A stretch of 64,000 nucleotides of DNA from Kiritimatiellia bacterium (GCA_028716365.1 JAQUPZ010000001.1:409205-473204); one strand, 5' to 3'; positions 17,518-27,492 are shown, counted from the stretch's first letter. Notes: generated from the letters alone by a model not told the origin. Made by a program: numbers and translations.

Positions 17518-19033
17518 GTCATCACCATCCAACCCACAATCTCCTAACAAACGTTATTCTGCGTTCTCTGAAAGCGACCTACAGTCCGTCGTAGACTACC
17601 TTAAGCAGGAGATCAAGGATTTGTACTGTGATGACGGTTTCCCTTGGATTGTTGGTTACAGTGGAGGGAAAGACTCAACAGCTGTCCTCCAGCTAGTTTG
17701 GTTGGCTCTTCGTGAATTACCGCCTGCAAAACTTACAAAGACAGTCCATGTTATTAGCACTGATACACTAGTCGAGAATCCTATCGTAGCTGCTTGGGTC
17801 ACACGTTCGCTCAACATTATGGCTAAATCGGCTCAAGAAGATGCGCTCCCTATTACTCCTCACCGTCTGACTCCACGCATCGAAGATTCCTTCTGGGTGA
17901 ACCTTATAGGCAAAGGCTATCCATCACCGCGTCCAAAGTTTCGATGGTGCACAGAACGTATGAAGATCAAACCTTCGAATACCTTCATAAACTCTGTCGT
18001 AAAACAATCCAGTGAAGCTATTCTTCTTCTTGGGTCGAGAAAAGCTGAAAGCACAGCCCGCGCGCGAACCATGGTCCGTCACGAGAAACATCGGGTGCGA
18101 GACCGCCTGAGTCCGAACGCCAGCTTGGTAGGCACCTTAGTTTACACACCTATCGAAGACTGGTCTAATGATGACGTCTGGATGTTTCTGATGCAGATCG
18201 ACAACCCATGGAAACATAGCAACAAGGACCTGCTCACCATGTATGCTGGTGCAACATCGGATGGTGAGTGCCCTCTTGTAGTGGACACCAGTACGCCAAG
18301 TTGTGGTGACAGCCGCTTCGGCTGTTGGGTCTGCACAATGGTTGAATTGGACAAATCCATGGCCGCCATGATTCAAAATGATCAGGAAAAAGAATGGATG
18401 CTGCCCCTCATGAAACTTCGTGATGAATTGGACAACAAAGACGATCGTTCCCTTCGTGACTTCAGGCGTATGTCTGGACATATTCAGCTATTTCACGACC
18501 GCCCCATACCTGGTCCCTACAGGCAAGACATTCGTGAACACTGGTTGGAGCGACTTTTGCAGGCGCAAACATGGATTCGAGAAAATGGCCCGACTGCCTC
18601 GCGAAAAATAGATCTAATCACAATTCAGGAACTTGAAGAAATTCGCCGGATATGGGTAATCGATAAACATGAACTAGAGGACCATCTGCCAGCCATCTAT
18701 CATAAAGCCACTGGAAAACCCTATCCCGGGCGACAACTCGACGATAACTTAGTAATTGGCCCGGACGATATGCGTTTACTAGCGGAAATTTGCGGCCGTG
18801 ACCGCATTCATTACGAGTTGACTCGCGAGCTTCTTGATGTTTCCCGACGCAATCGTAACTTGACGAGACGTTCACGTGTCTATGGTGATCTTGAAGCCGC
18901 CTTGAGACGTGGCTACTACGGTAGCGCAGAGGACGCCACGGAGAAGGCAAGAAAGCATCAAACCGCAGTTCAACGTGCAAAAGACATACGGCAAAAGGAG
19001 CTTCCCCTGTCAGATGACAAGGACCCGCTATGA
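17510..19033 (+). CDS. dndC: Phosphorothioation protein DndC (PAPS reductase-like)
   Basis: 507 residues from ATG 17510 (AAGGAG upstream). The ATP-pyrophosphatase loop YSGGKDST lies at about residues 50-57, and cysteines spaced C...C...GCWVC around 250-285 form the Fe-S cluster site typical of DndC. The protein activates DNA for sulfur insertion using sulfur delivered by DndA, in a complex with DndD and DndE. Length and motif order are normal. Coupled to dndD by a 4-bp overlap. Confidence 0.95.
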   Translation: MGKSSPSNPQSPNKRYSAFSESDLQSVVDYLKQEIKDLYCDDGFPWIVGYSGGKDSTAVLQLVWLALRELPPAKLTKTVHVISTDTLVENPIVAAWVTRSLNIMAKSAQEDALPITPHRLTPRIEDSFWVNLIGKGYPSPRPKFRWCTERMKIKPSNTFINSVVKQSSEAILLLGSRKAESTARARTMVRHEKHRVRDRLSPNASLVGTLVYTPIEDWSNDDVWMFLMQIDNPWKHSNKDLLTMYAGATSDGECPLVVDTSTPSCGDSRFGCWVCTMVELDKSMAAMIQNDQEKEWMLPLMKLRDELDNKDDRSLRDFRRMSGHIQLFHDRPIPGPYRQDIREHWLERLLQAQTWIRENGPTASRKIDLITIQELEEIRRIWVIDKHELEDHLPAIYHKATGKPYPGRQLDDNLVIGPDDMRLLAEICGRDRIHYELTRELLDVSRRNRNLTRRSRVYGDLEAALRRGYYGSAEDATEKARKHQTAVQRAKDIRQKELPLSDDKDPL

Positions 19034-21012
19034 TCATAGATCGAATCATTGTTGAGAACTTTGGTGTTTATGCTGGACGAAACGTTGCTGTTTTGACGCC
19101 CCCAGACTCAACCCGCGTGATTACTCTTTTTGGCGGTGATAACGGTGCTGGTAAGACAACATTGCTAAAAGCACTATATCTTGCTTTTTACGGCAAACGT
19201 GCTTCTTTAGCGGATCGCGCCGGAAAGAACTACGAGGACTTTCTTGAGGATTGTATTCACTCAGAATCCAATCCTCACACAGGCGCGAGAGTGGAGGTCC
19301 ACTTTCGCAAACAAGAGGAAGGCAAAGAACACTCTTTCCGCATTACCCGCCATTGGTGGATGGCGCCCAACGGCATTGAGGAACGCTTAGAAGTTTACCA
19401 GGATCAACCCAACAGTAGCGAAAGCTTAAGTGATACATGGCCAGACTTCATTGAAGATTATCTTCCGACACGAATCGCAAATCTTTTCTTTTTCGATGGT
19501 GAACAGATAAAGCAACTTGCCGCTCCAGCAAGCGCTACAGACTTGCTCAGAACGGCAGTCCATTCACTACTTGGGCTGGAAATCGTGGAACGTTTATCCG
19601 CCGATCTTTTGGTCCTAGAACGTCGTAAACGACAAGCAACCAAGAACGATCAGGAGCGCCAAAAGTTAATTCAACTGGAACAAGAGGTCTCCCGCATTGA
19701 GGAGTTGCACAATGTTGCTGTTCTTGATGCGGGCCAAGCACAGACACGCGTCGACCGAGCCCGAAAGGAACTTGCCGCAATTGAAGATACTTATGTGACC
19801 CAGGGCGGCACTCTTCACGACCAACGAGGCACTTTGAATGAACATCGCGTAAGAATCGAATCCGAATTATCTGACGCTGAAGCTGAATTGCGTGAAATGG
19901 CCGCAGGGATCCTCCCTTTCGCTCTTGTTGGGAGCTTGTTACCCAAACTAGAGAAACAGATGTCACAAGAGCTCGAAGCTGACCACTTACAAATCCAAGC
20001 CGCCATTCTTCAGACTCGCGACAATGCTCTATTAGGTTATCTGAAGCGTAGCAGGGCAATGGAAAGAAAAGTACTTCAAGCTATTTGCGCATGGCTCGAT
20101 AAAGATCGCAAGGAACGAATACCTTCGCCTGACCATAAATCATTCCTCGATGCATCACAGCAAGCATTGAACGAGACGCGTACACTTATTACCACCTTGC
20201 CAGATCTACAACATCATGCAGTGGAACTCATCACAAAGGTACGCACGCTTCAGCAGGAATTGGACAACACTGAGCGTAAGCTCGCCCAGGTTCCAGATGA
20301 TGATGCGATTGCTCACTTGCACAAAGAACTTACTAGTTGTAAAGAAAAGGTAAAGGTCGCCGAAACCAAACTGGCGGTCGCCATAAGCAAAAGTGATCAA
20401 CTATTCCGCGAGTTAACTGCTAAGCGAACCTCCTATGCCCGAGAGATCGAGACTAATGCCGATGCAGACGATGCGATGGATAGTGATAGACGAATTATTG
20501 AGTATTCTACCAAAGTGCGTACGACATTAGCTGCATTCAGAACTGCAGCTATCAGTCGAAGAGTGGGTCAACTAGAACGATTGATTTGTGAGTCTTTTTG
20601 TCAGTTAATCAGAAAGAAAGACTTCGTCTCATCAATTCGAATTGATCCAGAAACATTCGATGTCCACCTTATGGATCCCAAAGGGCGAGAGATGCCCGCA
20701 CTCCGCCTATCTGCGGGGGAATCGCAGGTTCTCGCCACCGCCATGCTATGGGGGTTAGGGCGCGCGTCGGGACGTGTAGTCCCCACAATTATCGACACGC
20801 CTCTTGGTCGTCTTGATTCGTCGCACCGACGACACTTGGTGGAAAGGTATTTCCCGAATGCGGGTCATCAAGTGATCCTTCTTTCTACTGACGAAGAGAT
20901 TACGAAATGTCACTTAGACCAGTTGAAGCCGTTTCTTGGTAATACTTATCGGCTTCAGCATGATTCTTCAACTCGCTCAACCAAGATTGAAGAAGGCTAT
21001 TTTTACTCATGA
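19030..21012 (+). CDS. dndD: SMC-like ATPase DndD
   Basis: 660 residues. Walker A FGGDNGAGKTTLL near residue 38, FFFDGEQIK near 155, a long coiled-coil middle (about 190-480), then LSAGESQVLATAML signature and Walker B PTIIDTPLGRLD. This is the ABC/Rad50-like DndD that supplies ATPase or nicking activity to the phosphorothioation complex. Overlaps dndC and dndE by 4 bp each. Confidence 0.95.
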   Translation: MIIDRIIVENFGVYAGRNVAVLTPPDSTRVITLFGGDNGAGKTTLLKALYLAFYGKRASLADRAGKNYEDFLEDCIHSESNPHTGARVEVHFRKQEEGKEHSFRITRHWWMAPNGIEERLEVYQDQPNSSESLSDTWPDFIEDYLPTRIANLFFFDGEQIKQLAAPASATDLLRTAVHSLLGLEIVERLSADLLVLERRKRQATKNDQERQKLIQLEQEVSRIEELHNVAVLDAGQAQTRVDRARKELAAIEDTYVTQGGTLHDQRGTLNEHRVRIESELSDAEAELREMAAGILPFALVGSLLPKLEKQMSQELEADHLQIQAAILQTRDNALLGYLKRSRAMERKVLQAICAWLDKDRKERIPSPDHKSFLDASQQALNETRTLITTLPDLQHHAVELITKVRTLQQELDNTERKLAQVPDDDAIAHLHKELTSCKEKVKVAETKLAVAISKSDQLFRELTAKRTSYAREIETNADADDAMDSDRRIIEYSTKVRTTLAAFRTAAISRRVGQLERLICESFCQLIRKKDFVSSIRIDPETFDVHLMDPKGREMPALRLSAGESQVLATAMLWGLGRASGRVVPTIIDTPLGRLDSSHRRHLVERYFPNAGHQVILLSTDEEITKCHLDQLKPFLGNTYRLQHDSSTRSTKIEEGYFYS

Positions 21013-21389
21013 AACCACCTATTGAACACATAAAACTCTCTAGTCAGTCAAAAGACCAACTAATTCGCCTCAAAAGGGACACGGGAATCGGCAATTGGAA
21101 TGTCCTCTGTCGATGGGCATTCTTACTTTCACTTGCAGATAAGACACGACCCGTAAGAACTGATCCAAAGACAGACAGCAATGTGGAGATGTCATGGAAA
21201 GTATTCTGTGGGGAACAAGAGAATATCTTGAAAGCCCTTTTCTATCTGCGTTGTCAACAAGACAATATCGTTACCGACACAGACCGTAGCGTAGAATTCC
21301 GCAAACACTTGGCACGTGGAATCAGCACTATTTCCAATAGAACGAAGCGTCACAGCATTGCCACATTCGTAGAGTCTGTCAACAACTGA
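21009..21389 (+). CDS. dndE: DndE, DNA-binding subunit of the phosphorothioation complex
   Basis: 126 residues. The N-terminus (IKLSSQSKDQLIRLKRDTGI, then WNVLCRWAFLLSL) is characteristic of DndE, a small protein forming oligomers that bind nicked DNA. Last gene of the operon; 69 bp separate it from the convergent restriction operon. Confidence 0.9.
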   Translation: MKPPIEHIKLSSQSKDQLIRLKRDTGIGNWNVLCRWAFLLSLADKTRPVRTDPKTDSNVEMSWKVFCGEQENILKALFYLRCQQDNIVTDTDRSVEFRKHLARGISTISNRTKRHSIATFVESVNN

Positions 21390-21458
21390 CAAACTGACCC
21401 CATAGATTATCGAATTGCTTTCCTTGCTTAGCGGTGTTTTTCTGATCCCGTTGAGGTA

Positions 21459-23597
21459 TTAGGTAAGGACATGTGCAAGGTCGTATTGCTTCAAGAGATC
21501 CATCAGCGATCCTACTACTTCGGCTCTATTCATCGCCAGATTCGCGAATTCAGCAGCTCGCATAAGCTCCTGTTTTACCAAGTTCCGATCTGGCCCGTCG
21601 CCTTGAGCCATAGTACTAGGAATCTTCACAAGAAAATCATAGATCGTCGCGAAATTCTTACCATTAGCTTTTCGGAGTATTCGCCCACGACGCTGTATTT
21701 GTTGTCGAGGGTTTCTGCTGCTAGCCAAAAGATATGCCGTTCGGCATGCAGGGACATCGATGCCCTCGTCCAGACATCGTATGGCCACGAGCCCATCTAT
21801 GAGCCCAAGGCGAAAGTGATCTAATAAAGACTCTCGATCCTCTCTGCTTTCTCTTGATGTAAAACGCGAAGTCCGCCAACCCAAATCACCAAGCACTTGC
21901 GAGACAACCTCTATCTGTCTGTTTTCCTCACCCGTAACGTCATCCTCCGTCTGGCCGTCTCCACAGTAGAATAGATTAAGAGTTGATCTCTTCTGCTCAG
22001 ACAGGATATCTCTTAACGCTTCAATCTTGTAGTGTGCTGATCCCAGAAGTCGCGCACGACGAAGCAGTAGATTCTCCAAGACGATATTCTCCGGCATGCG
22101 CCCCTCTACTGAACCAGCCATGATCTGAGCTATCTTACCAGAAAGCTCAAGGTATTCCTCTGTTTCTTCAGCGGTTAGGTCGACCGGCACAACGTAATAG
22201 CGGTATGGAGTCAGTACCTTATCCTGTAGAGCATTCTCCAGAGTGTATTCCTTTACCACTTTCCCATAATATCTTAGTAATCGATCATTCGCCCTTTCAT
22301 TCATGTAATGTAGCGGTGTCGCTGATAATCCTAACCTGTGTTTCGCCTGCGCCGGCAAACAGCGTACCATGCCCTCGCTTGAGTGATGATGACACTCGTC
22401 ACCAATCCAAAGAAGGTAGCTCCCCGGAATCTGCCCCAGCATGCCCTGAAAGGTATCACTGCCAAGTGTTCTATCTACCACCACAGCACAACAGAAATCA
22501 GTAGCATTAGATTGAAACAGCGTAACAGCTTCCGACAGTCGAGCCATCCAGATCTGTGCACTTTCGTAGCACGGTATTGGTATTATTTTAAACTCTTTGA
22601 GTACTGTGCACCACTGGTCCGCCAAATTTTGATAAGGCACTGCAATAACAACGAACAACCGTTTGAACGCTTCATATAATTTCACAATTCCATAGATAGC
22701 AGTGATGGTCTTCCCTGCACCAGTCGCGAGAGCGACTATGCCGTTGCAGTCATTGCTCTTCCATTGATTCAACGCATCTCGCTGGTGTTCTCCTATTTTG
22801 AAGGGACTTCCTCCAAGAAACTCAGGAATACGTGGCTGCATGGCTATTGTACCAACACCATCCTCGTTCTTGCCGATCTTGGCCAGATAAAGTTCAAGCT
22901 CTTGCTTTGGAATAAGCGGCGTATCTGAGTTCTTGGCTATCCTAATTAGTTTTTCTTTTGCCGCTTCAGGGAACGGGATCACAATCGTCTTTTTAGATTC
23001 ATTCTTCCACAAACTTTCAAACCCCCGCATGTACGGTAGATAATGCTCCTCAAACTCTTTCCTCCAAGATTGGAATACATTGATTGACTCAAAATTAAAA
23101 TCTGGCAATAGCGCATAACTGGTTTCATTTGCCGATCCCTGAAAAATCACACTATCGTTTTCGGCATCCGTAAGAACGCCTATCTTCTCGTGGTACATCC
23201 CTCGGGCTTTCAGAGCAACTTTGATCTCAAGTCGCCCCGATGCTACAAGCCATGATAGTGCTTCCAGTCTTCGCTGAAATAGACCGTCATCGATTGACTC
23301 TATTTCTTTAACAAGTCGCATTCCAAGGTTCTCTTCCATGTTTCTGATCTCATAACCCTGTTGAATGGCGCTTGCATCTTCCGGGCTTATCTCGCCACCA
23401 AAGATTAGGCGCATTCGTCCATCATTGTTTACAAATGCGGATATGCCTTGCGCGGCATAGGAAAGCATCGAGGCAGAAAAAAAACCAACAGCCCGATCGT
23501 ATTTGACCGAGGAACTCAGAACAGGCAGATAAAAGTCTTCGAGTATATTATCTGATTCACTTCTGTAGACTGCCTTTAGTTTCAAATCTCGTAACAC
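21459..23597 (-). CDS. Phosphorothioation-linked restriction protein: PLD-like nuclease plus SF2 helicase
   Basis: 712 residues. The N-terminal PLD-like region (about 1-210) has the HxK motif in MYHEKIGVL followed by QGSANET. The helicase part has Walker A ALATGAGKTITA, the DEAH-box variant WIGDECHHH, LSATP, and motif VI QQIQRRGRILR. This architecture matches the family of Dnd-system restriction enzymes that attack DNA lacking phosphorothioates. Convergent with dndBCDE; third visible gene of a leftward operon whose partners are an Assoc-4-like protein and an SMC-like ATPase. Confidence 0.88.
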   Translation of the reverse strand: MLRDLKLKAVYRSESDNILEDFYLPVLSSSVKYDRAVGFFSASMLSYAAQGISAFVNNDGRMRLIFGGEISPEDASAIQQGYEIRNMEENLGMRLVKEIESIDDGLFQRRLEALSWLVASGRLEIKVALKARGMYHEKIGVLTDAENDSVIFQGSANETSYALLPDFNFESINVFQSWRKEFEEHYLPYMRGFESLWKNESKKTIVIPFPEAAKEKLIRIAKNSDTPLIPKQELELYLAKIGKNEDGVGTIAMQPRIPEFLGGSPFKIGEHQRDALNQWKSNDCNGIVALATGAGKTITAIYGIVKLYEAFKRLFVVIAVPYQNLADQWCTVLKEFKIIPIPCYESAQIWMARLSEAVTLFQSNATDFCCAVVVDRTLGSDTFQGMLGQIPGSYLLWIGDECHHHSSEGMVRCLPAQAKHRLGLSATPLHYMNERANDRLLRYYGKVVKEYTLENALQDKVLTPYRYYVVPVDLTAEETEEYLELSGKIAQIMAGSVEGRMPENIVLENLLLRRARLLGSAHYKIEALRDILSEQKRSTLNLFYCGDGQTEDDVTGEENRQIEVVSQVLGDLGWRTSRFTSRESREDRESLLDHFRLGLIDGLVAIRCLDEGIDVPACRTAYLLASSRNPRQQIQRRGRILRKANGKNFATIYDFLVKIPSTMAQGDGPDRNLVKQELMRAAEFANLAMNRAEVVGSLMDLLKQYDLAHVLT

Positions 23598-23606
23598 ACT
23601 GACCCC

Positions 23607-24071
23607 TCAAAATGTGACGCTATTCAATGACTCTTCGGGGTCCTTCTCTTGTTTCAGAAACTTGTACTTGCTTAATGCCGCAAGAATTGCCGTGTCACCA
23701 TTGGCGTCTTCTGCACGCTCATTGAGCCATTCTGAAAGCACTTCCAACCCCCCTTGAACATACTGTTCGAAAATCGACACCACCTCATCCTCATTCTCGT
23801 CACGCAGAATGTCGCTCTTCTTGGCATCACAAAGCGCAATCAGACACATGACATCCATAGCTTGTTCGCTGTTCAAGAACGTCCGGCCATCAATCTCATT
23901 TGTCTTCTGGTCGAGTTCCTTCTTTCGCCCATGTTCAAATCCCAGAACAGCAGCAAAACAAAGTAGCTCTCGCATTGTCGGGAAGATAGTCCTGTTAATG
24001 ACGGAATGAGGCTTTTCTGCAAGTTGTCGCACAATGCCTTCAAATCTTTCACTTCTTCGAATGTTTCTCAC
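23607..24071 (-). CDS. DNA phosphorothioation-associated protein 4-like
   Basis: 154 residues. Contains IFPTMRELLCFAAVLGFEHGRKKEL, here recognised as the conserved core of a Dnd-associated family of unknown activity (Dnd-associated protein 4). Acidic C-terminal half. It overlaps the start/stop of the ATPase gene by one base and lies 9 bp before the helicase gene, so all belong to one transcript. Family name from memory; moderate certainty. Confidence 0.75.
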   Translation of the reverse strand: MRNIRRSERFEGIVRQLAEKPHSVINRTIFPTMRELLCFAAVLGFEHGRKKELDQKTNEIDGRTFLNSEQAMDVMCLIALCDAKKSDILRDENEDEVVSIFEQYVQGGLEVLSEWLNERAEDANGDTAILAALSKYKFLKQEKDPEESLNSVTF

Positions 24072-26095
24072 TATTTCAACCTCTCTATTCGAGTCAGTGT
24101 TTTTTCACAGCCATACAGCGTCGTCTCGATTTCCTTTCCGCCGCGCTTTAAGTATGTCGGTTTCTTATCGCCCCGTTTTCCGTGATTTTCCGAAATCAGC
24201 GCGTATTCTGCTCCAATATGAGAACCAAGCGCATCAAGCACCCTCTCATTCCCCTGAGTACTTGATACAAGCAGAACTACCTGGGGCGCAAGTGTTGGTA
24301 CATATCTCGCCGTTTCCTCCTGATAAACCCGATCAAGTTGACCAAGAGGCGAATCTAATACAAGCGGCGCAACCGTTCCTGGCTTTAGAAGAAAATCATC
24401 TTTGTCAATACGCGCGGCAGCAAATTTCACAAGCGCGGCGAGAAACACCAAACTGAGGAGTTGATTCTCCCCACTACTTTTAGGACTAAGCGTTCCATCG
24501 TCCCTTAGTAGTTCTATGGAAAAGTTCTCCCTGAACCGACATACGCGATGACTATGCGATACTACATTCAGAATGTCGTTGATTTCCTTTTCTACTTCCT
24601 CACGTGCTTCACGTTCGTAACCTGCAAGTAACCCGCCAAGCACCTGTTCGGACTGGTTTAGCAGGTTTCGCCGATTAACAAGTCTTTGTGCTTCCTTATT
24701 CTTCCTCGCAGCCCGCTCTAGTTGTCGCTCGTACTCTTCCTTCTGAGGTACGAGTTCGGCTATCTTACTCTTGATGCCTCCAATTTCTCCACAAATCCTT
24801 CTGATATTAGCCTGTATTTTCTGTAAAGCATTCTCTCGATCCGCGATTTCCTTGATAGGCATTTCTTTCATCTGCGCCCCAAGTTGCGCTATTTCCTGTT
24901 CCACTTGGTCTCGCATGCCTACCAATCGCCCAAGTTTAGTCTGTATTCCCATAAGGACTTCAGGTGCCGTGGACCGTATCCGTTTGAGCATAGTCGCTCT
25001 CGCTCTCGCTCTAACACCCTTAGCCGCAGCCTCTGCATTACCAGCTTTCTTCAATAAACTCGCAACCGCCTTCCATTCCTTCGATTCCGGTTCAAGACAA
25101 CGCTTGCAGACACAAGTTCCAGACTCCAGCAAACTCTTCACAAAGTCCTCATTGTAAGGGCTGGGGATTCTACCCTTCATTTCTTCTTGATTGACGAACG
25201 CTTCGACATCCTTGGTGAGCCGACCGCTTACAACCGCTATCCCAGAGGATGGAATCCATTTGACAATCTCGTTCTGACATTCGGTGATATTTTCTCCTAT
25301 ACGACCTAACTCCGCCTGTTTATCGTCGCGCCGCGCCTGGATCTCTTTTGCCGCCTGAAGATTTCTCAATGCATCAGTGATTTCTCGCTCTTGCTCCCTA
25401 AAAGTCACCAACTCTTCTTTCCTCGTCTGATGAAGCTCGTTCAAGTCGTCTATCGTTTTACCCACCTTGAGCAAATGTTCATCGATCGCCTTTATCGAGT
25501 CGTCGCCAACACTCACAGCGATCTCTTCGTCTGTCTCCCGGCAAAGTTTCTTAAGGTCAGCTATAGCAGTATCTGCCATGGAACACCCAAGTATGTTCCG
25601 TATAGCCTGAGAAATGGCTTTGAAATTTGTAGATGATGAATACGCTTCGGCAGCCTCGCCATCGAAAAAAAAGTATTTTGCCATCTCTTTTGGCATAACC
25701 GAATTCACGAAGATATCCGGCACACGAATCACTCGATGGTTTCCGCCATCCACCTCATATGCATACAATTCCGTCTGATCCCTCGTAGAGCGAGAGTTGA
25801 AGAACATCCGCCTCACAAGATATTCTTTACCATTGAACTCAAATTGCACACCGACTTCTGCTGTATCTGCCCCTTCTTTGATAGCTTCAAAGTTCACGAT
25901 TTTATCGGGGTTCTCAAACTTAGCCGTAACTTGGCCATAGAGGCACCAGAGTACGGCATTAAGCAACGAAGTCTTACCAAAAGTGTTTTCGGCGTGGACT
26001 AGGGTAACGTTCTTCTCTCCATCCGTGGCAAACTCTATCGTCTGCTCTCCGTGGAATTGTCTGAAATTCTTCAGCTCAACCTTCTGGATCTTCAC
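24071..26095 (-). CDS. SMC/Rad50-like ATPase of the dnd restriction operon
   Basis: 674 residues from GTG 26095 (GGAG seven bases upstream). N-terminal ATPase half with HAENTFGKTSLLNAVLWCLYG and YFFFDGEAAEAY, long coiled coils, a central CVCKRCLEPE that resembles a zinc hook, and a C-terminal SSGENQLLSLVFLAAL signature with PLVLDSPLGQLD. Its first P-loop residue is A rather than G. It resembles DndD but is shorter of similarity and belongs to the restriction side. Likely DNA-sensing motor for the helicase/nuclease (inference). Confidence 0.85.
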   Translation of the reverse strand: MKIQKVELKNFRQFHGEQTIEFATDGEKNVTLVHAENTFGKTSLLNAVLWCLYGQVTAKFENPDKIVNFEAIKEGADTAEVGVQFEFNGKEYLVRRMFFNSRSTRDQTELYAYEVDGGNHRVIRVPDIFVNSVMPKEMAKYFFFDGEAAEAYSSSTNFKAISQAIRNILGCSMADTAIADLKKLCRETDEEIAVSVGDDSIKAIDEHLLKVGKTIDDLNELHQTRKEELVTFREQEREITDALRNLQAAKEIQARRDDKQAELGRIGENITECQNEIVKWIPSSGIAVVSGRLTKDVEAFVNQEEMKGRIPSPYNEDFVKSLLESGTCVCKRCLEPESKEWKAVASLLKKAGNAEAAAKGVRARARATMLKRIRSTAPEVLMGIQTKLGRLVGMRDQVEQEIAQLGAQMKEMPIKEIADRENALQKIQANIRRICGEIGGIKSKIAELVPQKEEYERQLERAARKNKEAQRLVNRRNLLNQSEQVLGGLLAGYEREAREEVEKEINDILNVVSHSHRVCRFRENFSIELLRDDGTLSPKSSGENQLLSLVFLAALVKFAAARIDKDDFLLKPGTVAPLVLDSPLGQLDRVYQEETARYVPTLAPQVVLLVSSTQGNERVLDALGSHIGAEYALISENHGKRGDKKPTYLKRGGKEIETTLYGCEKTLTRIERLK

Positions 26096-26249
26096 TTTTC
26101 AGCTCCTGGGCTACGAATTTATCAAGCCATTCCCTCAATTCGGTCTGTCGAGCGCTTTTCTGTTCCCGGAGTTCGTTTGAATACTTTCTCTCCACATTCA
26201 TTACGCCCTTCAGGAACTTCTCTAGTGTTTTTGGCTTGATCTCAGTCAT
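26076..26249 (-). CDS. Small charged protein, first gene of dnd restriction operon
   Basis: 57 residues beginning at ATG 26249 and overlapping the ATPase gene by 20 bp. Rich in K and E, predicted to be one long helix (EKFLKGVMNVERKYSNEL). Short helical proteins of this kind accompany other DNA-modification ATPases; the specific function is unknown. The overlap and good coding character support it as real. Confidence 0.65.
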   Translation of the reverse strand: MTEIKPKTLEKFLKGVMNVERKYSNELREQKSARQTELREWLDKFVAQELKSEDPEG

Positions 26250-26652
26250 TATTGCGGTCTTTCAGCATGCTAGGCTCCAAAACCTCAAGGCTTGAGTCAG
26301 CGCTGAGGCCTATCTAGAACACAATCCGGTATACTAACAGTCAGCTAAACGACTGTAAAGAATCAACACTCAGCCACACGGGGCGCACATTCTGCATATA
26401 GAATACAATCTGCGGAACCGGATTCTCGACAGACGGATGATTAACCATCTTTGATAAGTAATGACCGACCTTCGCTATTCGTGCATCCCTAGACATATGC
26501 TCATACTATTTATACATGCGTCCAACCTTTCTGGGCTTTATGTGCCCGTCAGGATAGTACAAGACTGCTTTTCTGAAACCGATTGCAAAAGAGAGCTGCC
26601 GCTATGATGTGAAAGAGCCCGGATCGGAATGACCCGGGCAAGGAAAGAGAAT
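26250..26652. other. Intergenic region between dnd island and plasmid-type operon
   Basis: No gene seen in 403 bp. Near the left edge are two adjacent palindromes, CTCAAG-G-CTTGAG (26284-26296) and TCAGCGCTGA (26297-26306), placed to act as operators for the leftward dnd restriction operon. Near the right edge is a GC-rich hairpin (see 26617-26639). Base composition changes across this stretch, fitting an island boundary. Confidence 0.5.
26617..26639 (-). terminator. Intergenic hairpin after DUF6573 gene (member 1 of a recurrent type)
   Basis: Stem GCCCGG / CCGGGC with an 11-nt loop. On the minus strand the loop begins close to TCATT after the 5' arm, a feature shared with two other hairpins of this operon. 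It is followed by a weak pyrimidine run, so termination is possible but not certain. Confidence 0.5.
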
Positions 26653-27087
26653 TCAGTCTTCGTTAGGCAACATGATGGTGATGCACGGTTCGCCATTGTC
26701 GCCAGGTCCGCTAACTGATTTCAAGGTTACAAGCCGCAAGTTCTTGTTATCGGCCTGCCGTTCCTCGTTTGACTGCCATTCTGTTGATTCCGGAAACCGT
26801 ACGAGCAGTTTGAACTCGCCGCGATCCCCATTTATCTTGTTTGTTCTGACCGTTACCCACAACATCCAAAGAATATCCCACAATCTTCCTTGGATATCCT
26901 GATGGCCGGCCAATTCCGGCGGCACTTCGACATATCTTTCGTAAACAGTGCGTGTCATGGCAGTCGGCCATTTGAACCCGGCTTCATTGGCAACCGTCGT
27001 CACGTCAACCAGAACACCGTCGTCGATTGCCTGCTTACGCGTGTAGACCGAAATACATTCTCCAAATATTTCTTTCAGATCATTCAT
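26653..27087 (-). CDS. DUF6573-like protein
   Basis: 144 residues. The opening (FGECISVYTRKQAIDDGVLVDVT) is characteristic of a family common on plasmids and integrative elements, of unknown function. A helical centre (TMTRTVYERY, then LWDILWMLW) follows. Last gene of the leftward operon that begins with SSB, which suggests a role in element maintenance. Confidence 0.75.
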   Translation of the reverse strand: MNDLKEIFGECISVYTRKQAIDDGVLVDVTTVANEAGFKWPTAMTRTVYERYVEVPPELAGHQDIQGRLWDILWMLWVTVRTNKINGDRGEFKLLVRFPESTEWQSNEERQADNKNLRLVTLKSVSGPGDNGEPCITIMLPNED

Positions 27088-27102
27088 TTACATCTTCCTT
27101 TC

Positions 27103-27432
27103 CTATGCAATCTGCAGTTCTTCATCAACTGGCACATCCAGAACTCCTGGTTTGTTCAGGCGCATTGCGCGTACCTCCACGTGACACACGCCGCCATTGA
27201 CCCTCCAGACCGCCCGTTCCAGACGAGAAACGACGTCTTTCTCATCGTAATCGTCATAGAGTGTTCCAAGAGCGGATGCTTCCAGAATCTTGTTCTTGCC
27301 GTTATTGGCGGGATGATGAAAGAAATCATCTTCCCTGAAGTTCCATTCAACCATGCATGCCTTGATTATTTCCCTTTCACGATCTTCCTTATGACCACCT
27401 ATTTCAATCGTCATTTCACAAAGCTTTTCCAT
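27103..27432 (-). CDS. Hypothetical protein of the SSB-RadC operon
   Basis: 109 residues from the ATG at 27432, chosen because AGGAG lies seven bases upstream (an ATG six bases earlier is too close). Ends 15 bp before the DUF6573 gene. No family recognised; acidic, mixed alpha/beta. Confidence 0.62.
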   Translation of the reverse strand: MEKLCEMTIEIGGHKEDREREIIKACMVEWNFREDDFFHHPANNGKNKILEASALGTLYDDYDEKDVVSRLERAVWRVNGGVCHVEVRAMRLNKPGVLDVPVDEELQIA

Positions 27433-27465
27433 TTTCATTCTCCTTTTTGAATTACCAAACAAAAG

Positions 27466-27492
27466 AGGCAGACCCCACAATGAAGCCTGCCT
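27466..27492 (-). terminator. Intergenic hairpin (member 2), possible bidirectional terminator
   Basis: Stem AGGCAG (27466-27471) / CTGCCT (27487-27492) flanked by T-rich runs in both directions (CTTTT on the minus strand and TTTT on the plus strand). On the minus strand TCATT follows the 5' arm closely. A second hairpin GTGGCC-GACACA-GGCCAC lies at about 27506-27523. Confidence 0.55.
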
